A stretch of 5,456 bases of DNA from an uncultured Parabacteroides sp. (GTDB lineage: Bacteria; Bacteroidota; Bacteroidia; Bacteroidales; Tannerellaceae), in the NCBI GenBank assembly GCA_937890135.1, contig CALBYC010000190.1, forward strand, positions 1-5,456, given 5' to 3'. The notes beneath the pieces are model-generated. The model was given only the letters and a program-made list of their open reading frames with translations. It had not been told where the DNA came from and made no database searches. A program made the translations under genes and the position numbers. Numbering within the stretch: position 1 is the first letter of the stretch; each line of letters begins with the position of its first letter. Positions 1 to 5,456 of the stretch are shown here, piece after piece.

Positions 1-1467
1 TTAAGGGCAAGCTTGCCTTCCCGGCTAATAGAAGACCTGATGGCTTTCTTCGAAGTCGTGAAAGGCCCTATAGCCGTGCGCTCTTCCAGCTTGTTGGAGG
101 ATTCGCACTATCAGCCCTTTGCTGGCATATATTCAACGTATATGATTCCGAAGTTAGAGGACAAATATGAGATGCTGCGGACTGTGAGCGATGCCATAAA
201 AGCCGTATATGCTTCCGTTTTCTACAAGGACAGCAAGGCGTATATGACTGCGACTTCCAATCTCATAGATCAAGAAAAGATGGCCGTCGTATTGCAGGAA
301 GTCGTGGGATCTCGTTATGGCAATCATTATTACCCGACTATTTCTGGCGTTGCACGCTCTTTGAACTTTTACCCGATAGGCAACGAGAAAGCCGAAGACG
401 GAATAGCTAACATTGCATTGGGCTTGGGCAAGTATATTGTGGACGGCGGCATGACCCTGCGTTTCTCGCCGGTCCATCCTCATAATATTTTACAGATGAG
501 CACTCTCGACTTTGCCTTGCGAGAAACGCAGACGAAGTTTTACGCATTGGATGTCAGCGAGGAAAAAATCGCAGATAAATTCTCGGTGAACGATGCTTTT
601 AATTTGCTGAAACTGACTGTGAAAGATGCCGATGCGGATGGCGCGCTTAAATATATTGTTTCCACTTATGATCCGTATGACATGGTAATCCGTGACGGAT
701 ACTACCCCGGAGGGCGGAAAATAGTTTCGTTTGTGAATATTTTACAGCACGAAGTCTTTCCCCTCGCTGAAACGCTTGACCAGATTCTGAAGATTGGACA
801 AAACGAAATGGGCCGCCCTATAGAAATCGAGTTCGCCGTTAATCTGGACAAAGAGAATCCTCAAAAAGCATCGTTTTACTTGTTGCAGATACGTCCTATC
901 GTGGATAACAAAGAAGTGATGGAGGAGGACCTTTCTCTTATACCGAAGGAGCAGACACTTCTCGCCTCTGCCAATGTGCTGGGGCACGGGATTGTGAATG
1001 ACGTGAATGATGTCGTTTATGTGAAAAGCGATGCGTTTAATGCGTCCAACAATCAGCAGATAGCCTACGAGATAGAAAAAATGAATCGGAAGTTTGCATC
1101 CGATGAAAAGAATTATGTTTTGGTCGGCCCTGGACGTTGGGGAAGCAGTGATTCTTGGTTGGGCATCCCGGTAAAATGGCCTCATATCAGCAAAGCGCGG
1201 ATTATCGTTGAGTGCGGATTGGAAAACTATCGAGTAGATCCAAGCCAGGGGACCCATTTCTTCCAGAATTTGACATCTTTCGGCGTCGGTTATTTTACCG
1301 TCAATCCGTACAACGGAGACGGCTGGTTTGACGAGGCTTTCCTTAATTCCATGCCCGCCGTCGAAGAAACGCAGCATCTGCGCCATGTCCATTTTGATAA
1401 ACCATTAGTCATAAAAATGGACGGAAAGAAAAGTTTTGGGGTAGTGCTTAAACCCACAGCGGATTAA
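1..1467 (+). CDS. PEP/pyruvate-binding domain protein, 3' part (PEP synthase-like, 5' end outside window)
   Basis: The reading frame is open from the first base, so this is the C-terminal part (488 residues visible) of a longer protein; the TTG at 13 is not a credible start. Visible residues 21-300 match the later part of the PPDK_N ATP-grasp domain of PEP synthase and pyruvate phosphate dikinase. They include VRSSSLLEDS (26-35) followed by FAG, a GLGKYIVDGG segment, and QIRPI (296-300), equivalent to the QxRP end of that domain. Residues 301-488 are a separate region with the string GPGRWGSS (376-383). This region has neither the swivelling domain with the catalytic histidine nor the PEP/pyruvate barrel. 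It therefore probably binds and uses ATP but is unlikely to be a complete PEP synthase. Similar large proteins are, to my recollection, common and uncharacterised in Bacteroidota. Its substrate is unknown. It is separated from phoH by a structured gap and is probably its own transcription unit. Confidence 0.88.
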   Translation, partial: LRASLPSRLIEDLMAFFEVVKGPIAVRSSSLLEDSHYQPFAGIYSTYMIPKLEDKYEMLRTVSDAIKAVYASVFYKDSKAYMTATSNLIDQEKMAVVLQEVVGSRYGNHYYPTISGVARSLNFYPIGNEKAEDGIANIALGLGKYIVDGGMTLRFSPVHPHNILQMSTLDFALRETQTKFYALDVSEEKIADKFSVNDAFNLLKLTVKDADADGALKYIVSTYDPYDMVIRDGYYPGGRKIVSFVNILQHEVFPLAETLDQILKIGQNEMGRPIEIEFAVNLDKENPQKASFYLLQIRPIVDNKEVMEEDLSLIPKEQTLLASANVLGHGIVNDVNDVVYVKSDAFNASNNQQIAYEIEKMNRKFASDEKNYVLVGPGRWGSSDSWLGIPVKWPHISKARIIVECGLENYRVDPSQGTHFFQNLTSFGVGYFTVNPYNGDGWFDEAFLNSMPAVEETQHLRHVHFDKPLVIKMDGKKSFGVVLKPTAD

Positions 1468-1512
1468 AGGAGCGCTCGCCTTCATGCCGTCCCTTTGCCG
1501 TCCCTTGCGCAT

Positions 1513-1580
1513 GCCGTTCCCTGCTGTCTCCATGAGGCCGGGCAATTGTTTCCTGCCCCGTCATGCCGGAAGGGAACGGC
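1513..1580. repeat. Long imperfect nested inverted repeat (hairpin)
   Basis: The outer arms GCCGTTCCCT (1513-1522) and AGGGAACGGC (1571-1580) are perfect reverse complements. Inside them CATGA (1531-1535) pairs with TCATG (1561-1565), and GGGCA (1540-1544) pairs with TGCCC (1554-1558) around a 9-base loop. In RNA this would be a three-tier stem with two internal loops. The 3' outer arm is also part of a second near-palindrome at 1572-1592, so the two folds compete. Function is unknown. Confidence 0.6.
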
Positions 1581-1592
1581 CGCGGCCTTCCC
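1572..1592. repeat. Near-palindrome, GGCCGCGGCC core with GGGAA/TTCCC arms
   Basis: A perfect 10-base palindrome (1578-1587) is flanked by GGGAA (1572-1576) and TTCCC (1588-1592), with a single extra C at 1577 breaking full symmetry. It can form a short GC-rich hairpin that excludes the outer stem of the 1513-1580 fold. It could be a protein-binding dyad or part of an RNA structure; the sequence does not decide. Confidence 0.5.
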
Positions 1593-1599
1593 AGGAACC

Positions 1600-1631
1600 G
1601 GTTACGATGTTTTCGGAAAGACATCGTAACC
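1600..1631 (+). terminator. Strong perfect hairpin, candidate terminator of the upstream gene
   Basis: GGTTACGATGT (1600-1610) and ACATCGTAACC (1621-1631) form an 11-base perfect stem. It can extend through a G-U and two A-U pairs to a four-base loop, CGGA. It lies about 130 bases after the stop codon at 1467 and is followed by only a short T run (1633-1636), so it is not a classic intrinsic terminator. The position between two transcription units fits termination or 3' end protection of mRNA. A transcription factor operator is the alternative reading. Confidence 0.42.
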
Positions 1632-1766
1632 TTTTGGAAAATTCCTCGGCACGAAATCTTGGAGACATGCCGTCCTGAGGCACGATACGTTCCGCCCGGT
1701 TTTGCCAAAAGTCCTTTTCTGAACATTAAACATGGAAATACATGCAAAAATAGGAGCAGGAGAGCG

Positions 1767-1795
1767 TTTTTTTCAGGATTTTATTTTTACTTTTG
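1767..1795 (+). promoter_or_regulatory. Bacteroidota-type promoter of the phoH-purC-ubiE-aroE operon
   Basis: TACTTTTG at 1788-1795 is an exact match to the Bacteroidota -7 element TAnnTTTG. A T-run (1767-1773) lies roughly where the -33 TTTG element is expected, but it is T-rich rather than an exact match. Transcription would begin near 1802-1804, giving a leader of a little over 20 bases before the phoH ATG at 1826. The placement after a long gap and before a tight gene run supports the call. Confidence 0.68.
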
Positions 1796-1825
1796 CGCTA
1801 CATAGAAAAACGAAAACAGACTTGG

Positions 1826-2806
1826 ATGATTGAACGAATATACATTCTGGAAACAGTTGACCCGCTAATCTTCTATGGCGTAAACAACTGCAACATGCAA
1901 TTGATAAAAACGCTATTCCCAAAGCTTCGCATCGTAGCCAGGGGAAATGTCATGAAAGTGATAGGAGATGAAGAAGAGTCGGAGGTCTTCTTAAAGAAGG
2001 TTCGTGAGATAGAAAAGTATTGTGAAGAATTCAACATATTATCAGAAGACGTAATCATCGATCTGGTCAAGGGCAACGGCCCCGTCGTGGTCAAGCAGGA
2101 AAACTTGATTATCCATGGCATGAATGGGAAACCGATAACGGCCCGGACGGAGAATCAGCAACTGCTGGTGAAAGCCTTCGAAGAGAACGACCTCGTGTTT
2201 GCCACGGGACCGGCAGGGTCGGGGAAAACATTTGTGGCGATAGCCCTCGCCGTGAAAGCCTTAAAGAACAAAATGGTCCGGAAGATTATCCTGAGCCGCC
2301 CCGCAGTGGAGGCCGGTGAAAAACTCGGCTTCCTCCCGGGCGAGATGAAAGACAAGCTGGATCCATACCTGCAACCATTATACGATGCCTTGCAGGACAT
2401 GATACCTCCTGCGAAGCTGAAAGAATACATGGAGAACAACGTCATACAGATAGCCCCTCTGGCATTCATGCGTGGCAGGACATTGAACGATGCCGTCATT
2501 ATTTTAGACGAGGCGCAGAATACTACTACGCATCAGATTAAAATGTTCCTAACGCGCCTCGGCATGAACGCCAAGATGATAGTCACGGGAGACATGACTC
2601 AAATCGATTTGCCCATGTCGGTAACATCGGGATTGAAAGAAGCTATGGGTGTCTTGAAGGGAGTCGAGGGCATAGGAAAGGTAGAATTTACCAAGAAAGA
2701 TATAGTAAGGCACAAATTGGTGCAACGGATAGTGGAAGCTTATGACAAGTTCGACCGTGGCAAGCAACGTGCCTCAAAAAAAGAAACGAACAACATTACA
2801 AAATAA
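1826..2806 (+). CDS. phoH: PhoH family P-loop ATPase (YbeZ type)
   Basis: This 326-residue ATPase belongs to the PhoH/YbeZ family of cytoplasmic NTPases. The family is related to the helicase core and is linked in other bacteria to the endoribonuclease YbeY and rRNA processing. Walker A is GPAGSGKT (residues 128-135) and Walker B is VIILDEAQN (224-232). Downstream lies the conserved VTGDMTQIDLP stretch, then SGLKEA. The roughly 110 residues before the ATPase domain carry no PIN nuclease domain, so this is not the toxin-like PhoH2 form. The ATG at 1826 is chosen because MIERIYILETVDP is the usual family start. The alternative TTG at 1793 lies inside the -7 promoter box. It is the first gene of the run and ends 13 bases before purC. 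No ybeY is present in the window. The exact cellular role in Bacteroidota is not established. Confidence 0.96.
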   Translation: MIERIYILETVDPLIFYGVNNCNMQLIKTLFPKLRIVARGNVMKVIGDEEESEVFLKKVREIEKYCEEFNILSEDVIIDLVKGNGPVVVKQENLIIHGMNGKPITARTENQQLLVKAFEENDLVFATGPAGSGKTFVAIALAVKALKNKMVRKIILSRPAVEAGEKLGFLPGEMKDKLDPYLQPLYDALQDMIPPAKLKEYMENNVIQIAPLAFMRGRTLNDAVIILDEAQNTTTHQIKMFLTRLGMNAKMIVTGDMTQIDLPMSVTSGLKEAMGVLKGVEGIGKVEFTKKDIVRHKLVQRIVEAYDKFDRGKQRASKKETNNITK

Positions 2807-2819
2807 TTTATTAGTCGTT

Positions 2820-3773
2820 ATGAATGCAGTTTTAGTAAAAACAGATTTTCATTTTCCGGAACAAAAAAGTGTTTACCATGGCAAAGTGAGAGACGTATAT
2901 AGCATAGGCGATGACTTGTTGGTTATGGTAGCTACGGACCGTATTTCAGCGTTTGATGTCATCTTGCCGGAGGGCATTCCTTACAAGGGGCAGATGCTGA
3001 ACCAAATTGCAGCAAAGTTTTTGGATGCCACCCAGGATATTTGCCCGAATTGGAAACTGGCAACTCCGGACCCTATGGTGACAGTAGGCGTGCGCTGTGA
3101 AGGATTTCCGGTAGAAATGATCGTCCGCGGGTATCTTTGCGGAAGCGCTTGGCGTGCCTACAAGAATGGAGCCCGCGAGCTATGCGGTGTGAAATTGCCT
3201 GAAGGTATGCGGGAGAATCAACGTTTCCAGGAACCTATCATCACTCCGACGACAAAAGCGGAAATAGGGGAGCATGACCAAGACATTTCCAAGGAAGAGA
3301 TCTTGGCTCGTGGATTGGCTACTCCTGAAGAATACGCTTTATTGGAAAAATACACATTGGCATTGTTTAAAAGAGGCACTGAGATTGCTGAAAAAAGAGG
3401 CCTGATACTGGTGGATACCAAATATGAATTCGGCAAGCACAATGGGCAAATCTATTTAATGGATGAAATCCATACACCGGATTCCTCCCGGTATTTTTAT
3501 TTGGAAGGTTATGAGGACAGATTTTCAAAAGGCGAACCTCAGAAACAGCTATCCAAAGAATTCGTGCGTGAATGGTTGATGGAAAATGGATTCCAAGGGA
3601 AAGCGGGACAGCAAATTCCAGAAATGACACCTGCCATTATAGACGGCATCAGCAATCGGTATATTGAATTGTATGAACACATAACAGGGGAAAAATTTGT
3701 GAAGACCGATACAGCCAATATATCTCAGCGCATAGAAAAGAATGTGACGGATTATTTATCTAACCATAAATAA
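2820..3773 (+). CDS. purC: Phosphoribosylaminoimidazole-succinocarboxamide synthase (SAICAR synthetase)
   Basis: PurC joins CAIR and aspartate using ATP to give SAICAR, a middle step of de novo purine synthesis in the cytoplasm. The 317-residue product is complete and of the longer class, like yeast Ade1, rather than the roughly 237-residue E. coli form. Visible hallmarks are the nucleotide-binding GKVRDVY (21-27), TDRISAFD (39-46), the VRGYLCGSAW segment (102-111), and LVDTKYEFG ending at residue 205. These are followed by MDEIHTPDSSRY (214-225), which supplies metal and substrate contacts in the family. The ATG at 2820 is chosen because the open frame further upstream overlaps phoH and reads as low-complexity residues, whereas family homology begins at residue 7-8. 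No clear Shine-Dalgarno is seen, as is normal for the phylum. It lies between phoH and ubiE in the same operon, and guaA downstream acts later in the purine route. Confidence 0.98.
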   Translation: MNAVLVKTDFHFPEQKSVYHGKVRDVYSIGDDLLVMVATDRISAFDVILPEGIPYKGQMLNQIAAKFLDATQDICPNWKLATPDPMVTVGVRCEGFPVEMIVRGYLCGSAWRAYKNGARELCGVKLPEGMRENQRFQEPIITPTTKAEIGEHDQDISKEEILARGLATPEEYALLEKYTLALFKRGTEIAEKRGLILVDTKYEFGKHNGQIYLMDEIHTPDSSRYFYLEGYEDRFSKGEPQKQLSKEFVREWLMENGFQGKAGQQIPEMTPAIIDGISNRYIELYEHITGEKFVKTDTANISQRIEKNVTDYLSNHK

Positions 3774-3779
3774 TCCGGG

Positions 3780-4517
3780 ATGAGGTACGGTTCAGAGGAT
3801 ATATTCCCTTATAACTTAAAAGAGCATAAAAGCATCCAAGTGAAACGAATGTTCGATGCCATTGCGGGAAAATACGATTTGTTGAATCATACGCTTTCTT
3901 TTGGCTTTGATAAATGGTGGCGCAAGAAAGGAATCGCTTCCTTGCGCCCTTTTTCGCCTCGGACAATTTTGGATATAGCGACAGGCACAGGCGACCTTGC
4001 CATAGCGATGCAGAACGATTTGCAGCCTCAGCTTATGATAGGAGCAGATATTTCTGAAGGGATGATGGATGTCGCTCGTGAAAAAGCAAAGGAATTGCAT
4101 TTGCAGGAATCAATAAGGTTCGAATATCAGGATTGTACGAATCTCTCTTATCCGAATGATACGTTTGATGCGGTAACTTCAGCGTTTGGAGTCCGGAATT
4201 TCGAGGACATCGAGCAGGGCTTGTCGGAGATGCACAGAGTGCTCAAACCGGGGGGGCATCTGATGATATTAGAGCTTTCTACGCCTGAATCCTTCCCTAT
4301 GAAGCAGCTTTATCGGATTTACTCGAAAATAGTCATTCCAAATGTCGGCAGGCTGATTTCTAAAGAAAAGGCGGCGTACTGTTATTTGCCCGCATCTATT
4401 AAAGTTGTGCCGCAAGGGAATGTTATGACTGAACTGTTAGCCAAGATTGGCTTTAAAGAAGCCAAGACACATTCTCTTACGTGGGGAATATGTTCATTAT
4501 ATACAGGAACGAAATAA
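3780..4517 (+). CDS. ubiE: Demethylmenaquinone methyltransferase (UbiE/MenG)
   Basis: This 245-residue class I SAM-dependent methyltransferase performs the final C-methylation of demethylmenaquinone to menaquinone, the respiratory quinone of Bacteroidota. The ubiquinone activity implied by the name is probably not used here. The family signature near residues 32-46 begins YDLLNHTLS, with Asp44 where the PROSITE-type pattern has His. The SAM-binding motif I is LDIATGTGDLA (64-74). An acidic residue follows in GADISEGMM, and the second family signature RVLKPGGHLMILELS begins at residue 153. The enzyme is soluble but acts on a membrane-borne substrate. The ATG lies 6 bases after the purC stop, so the two are surely co-transcribed. 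A run of seven G bases (4250-4256) encodes the PGG of the second signature and is in frame. Confidence 0.96.
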   Translation: MRYGSEDIFPYNLKEHKSIQVKRMFDAIAGKYDLLNHTLSFGFDKWWRKKGIASLRPFSPRTILDIATGTGDLAIAMQNDLQPQLMIGADISEGMMDVAREKAKELHLQESIRFEYQDCTNLSYPNDTFDAVTSAFGVRNFEDIEQGLSEMHRVLKPGGHLMILELSTPESFPMKQLYRIYSKIVIPNVGRLISKEKAAYCYLPASIKVVPQGNVMTELLAKIGFKEAKTHSLTWGICSLYTGTK

Positions 4518-4527
4518 AGAGTTGGTT

Positions 4528-5289
4528 ATGCAGAAATACGGTTTAGTAGGTTTCCCATTAGGACATTCATTTTCTTGTGGCTTTTTCAATGAAAAGTTTA
4601 AAGCAGAAAACATAGATGCTCAATATTTGAATTTTGAAATTCCCAGCATAAAAGAATTTAAGCAAGTAATTAAGGATAATCCTGAATTGAATGGACTAAA
4701 CGTTACCATTCCATACAAACAGCAGGTAATTCCTTTTTTGGACGATTTAGATGAAGATGCACGACGGATAGGGGCTGTAAATGTCATCAAGTTCTTGACA
4801 AATCCTTCAGGCGAAACAAAATTAATAGGATATAATTCAGACGTGATAGGCTTTACGGAATCCATCAAACCGTTGTTGACCCCGTCACATAAAAAAGCTT
4901 TGATTTTGGGGACGGGAGGAGCATCCAAAGCTGTATTTTATGGTTTGAAGTCATTAGGAGTAGAAGCAAAATATGTATCTCGCAGCCCTAAAGAGTTTTG
5001 TCTTACTTATGAAACCCTTACTCCTAAGGTGATGGAAGAACATACAGTAATTGTGAACACGACTCCGTTAGGAATGTTCCCTAACGTCAATAATTGCCCT
5101 AATATTCCCTATGAATTGCTTTCACCACGGCATATATTATATGACCTGATATACAACCCTGACGAAACATTATTCATGGCAAAAGGAAAGGCACATGGGA
5201 CAGTGGTTAAAAACGGGTTGGAGATGTTAAAACTGCAAGCTATCGCAGCTTGGGATATTTGGCAAAATATAACAATAAGCAAAGACTAA
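4528..5289 (+). CDS. aroE: Shikimate dehydrogenase (NADP+)
   Basis: AroE reduces 3-dehydroshikimate to shikimate with NADPH, the fourth step of the chorismate pathway, which supplies aromatic amino acids and menaquinone. The 253-residue protein is complete and a little shorter than the 272-residue E. coli enzyme. The shikimate-binding serines are in GHSFS (Ser14, Ser16). The catalytic lysine is in NVTIPYK (Lys64), with Asn85 and the partner Asp105 in GYNSDVIG. The Rossmann nucleotide loop is GTGGAS (128-133), followed by SRSP where the family reads the NADP phosphate. NTTPLGM and a C-terminal NGLEML...QAIAAWDIW complete the fold. The ATG at 4528 is chosen over an upstream open extension (TTG at 4447) because the latter overlaps ubiE and homology starts at QKYGLVG. 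It follows ubiE by 10 bases. It is visibly more A+T rich than the first gene in the window. Confidence 0.96.
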   Translation: MQKYGLVGFPLGHSFSCGFFNEKFKAENIDAQYLNFEIPSIKEFKQVIKDNPELNGLNVTIPYKQQVIPFLDDLDEDARRIGAVNVIKFLTNPSGETKLIGYNSDVIGFTESIKPLLTPSHKKALILGTGGASKAVFYGLKSLGVEAKYVSRSPKEFCLTYETLTPKVMEEHTVIVNTTPLGMFPNVNNCPNIPYELLSPRHILYDLIYNPDETLFMAKGKAHGTVVKNGLEMLKLQAIAAWDIWQNITISKD

Positions 5290-5314
5290 TGCAGCTCTTA
5301 CCGATTTTTATCAT

Positions 5315-5322
5315 TACATTTG
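5315..5322 (+). promoter_or_regulatory. Candidate -7 promoter element of guaA
   Basis: TACATTTG is an exact match to the Bacteroidota -7 consensus TAnnTTTG. It stands 27 bases before the guaA ATG, so transcription would start near 5329-5331. I see no good TTTG-like -33 element at the expected distance (about 5290-5297), so the call rests on the -7 box and position. No clear terminator separates aroE from it, so read-through from the operon is possible. Confidence 0.55.
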
Positions 5323-5349
5323 CAAAATCAAATTTAATAACTGAATTGC

Positions 5350-5456
5350 ATGCACGAGAAACTTATCATTCTTGATTTTGGTTCGCAGACGACACAACTC
5401 ATCGGGCGTAGAGTCCGAGAGTTGAACATGTATTGCGAAATCGTTCCGTACAATAA
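5350..5456 (+). CDS. guaA: GMP synthase (glutamine-hydrolysing), 5' end only
   Basis: GuaA converts XMP to GMP using ATP and ammonia released from glutamine. Only the first 35 full codons are in the window. They read [16 protein letters not shown] and then [19 protein letters not shown], the characteristic start of the class I glutamine amidotransferase domain; LDFGSQ and the RRVRE helix are nearly invariant in GuaA. The catalytic Cys-His-Glu triad and the ATP pyrophosphatase domain lie beyond the window edge, so completeness cannot be judged. The ATG at 5350 is the only start that leaves the conserved N-terminus intact. The gene follows aroE after 60 bases and probably has its own promoter. 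Confidence 0.94.

Larger units (their letters stand above)
1468..1787. other. GC-rich structured intergenic region without a credible gene
   Basis: About 320 bases lie between the PEP/pyruvate-binding gene and the phoH promoter. The first half is visibly richer in G and C than the flanking genes, the reverse of what is usual for intergenic DNA. It holds four copies of CATGCCG (1483, 1510, 1562, 1666), two of GGCACGA (1648, 1679), and several inverted repeats listed separately. Open frames exist on both strands. Their translations are rich in Arg, Pro and Gly, resemble no protein family I recognise, and simply run across the repeats, so I do not call a gene. It could be a 3' untranslated region with terminator, a dispersed intergenic repeat, or a structured RNA. 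Confidence 0.6.

Noticed and set aside
742..1392. Long minus-strand open frame (216 codons) inside the PEP/pyruvate-binding gene
   Set aside because: It lies entirely opposite a gene with clear family motifs; its translation has no recognisable domain and is a codon-structure shadow.
1448..1747. Minus-strand open frame of 99 codons in the intergenic region
   Set aside because: It overlaps the end of the upstream gene and reads as basic, Arg/Gly-rich residues with no recognisable fold or family. It spans the inverted repeats and has no promoter-like element that I can see.
1484..1805. Plus-strand small open frames (1484-1678 and 1563-1805) in the intergenic region
   Set aside because: Their translations are unlike any family, they overlap each other, they run through the perfect hairpin, and the longer one overlaps the phoH promoter box.
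2742..2819. Upstream in-frame extension of purC overlapping phoH
   Set aside because: The added residues are low-complexity and read from the phoH coding sequence in another frame; PurC homology begins just after the ATG at 2820.
4250..4256. Run of seven G bases in ubiE as a possible phase-variation tract
   Set aside because: The run encodes the conserved Pro-Gly-Gly of the family signature in frame, and a seven-base run in a housekeeping gene is weak evidence for slippage control.
4447..4527. Upstream in-frame extension of aroE overlapping ubiE
   Set aside because: It starts at a TTG inside ubiE, and the shikimate dehydrogenase fold begins immediately after the ATG at 4528.
1..5456. Search for a novel defence system, mobile element, CRISPR array, tRNA or riboswitch
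   Set aside because: No spaced repeat array, transposase, integrase, toxin-antitoxin pair, tRNA fold or known riboswitch core was seen. All coding sequence apart from the first gene belongs to known housekeeping families.

Overview
The window looks like ordinary chromosomal sequence from a member of the Bacteroidota, most likely order Bacteroidales. Three things point there: the PurC, UbiE and GuaA proteins read like the Bacteroides/Parabacteroides-type versions; genes start without clear Shine-Dalgarno sequences; and two exact matches to the Bacteroidota -7 promoter element TAnnTTTG lie just upstream of genes. The genus cannot be fixed from the sequence. All genes are on the + strand.

Layout. 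Positions 1-1467 hold the 3' end of a large PEP/pyruvate-binding (PPDK_N-type ATP-grasp) protein whose beginning lies outside the window. Positions 1468-1787 are a GC-rich gene-free stretch with short repeats, a long imperfect nested hairpin and a strong perfect hairpin, which is a candidate terminator. A promoter at about 1767-1795 then precedes a tight four-gene run: phoH (1826-2806), purC (2820-3773), ubiE/menG (3780-4517) and aroE (4528-5289). The gaps are 13, 6 and 10 bases, so these are almost certainly one operon. A 60-base gap with a second TAnnTTTG element leads to guaA, of which only the first 35 codons are present (5350-5456).

How the genes fit together. purC and guaA belong to purine nucleotide synthesis. 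aroE feeds chorismate synthesis, and chorismate is the precursor of menaquinone, whose last methylation is done by the ubiE product. phoH encodes a P-loop ATPase linked to RNA metabolism. The run is therefore a housekeeping biosynthesis operon.

I found no defence system, mobile element, CRISPR array, tRNA or rRNA. The least explained parts are the structured intergenic region and the orphan PEP/pyruvate-binding protein, which ends without the phosphotransfer domains of PEP synthase.
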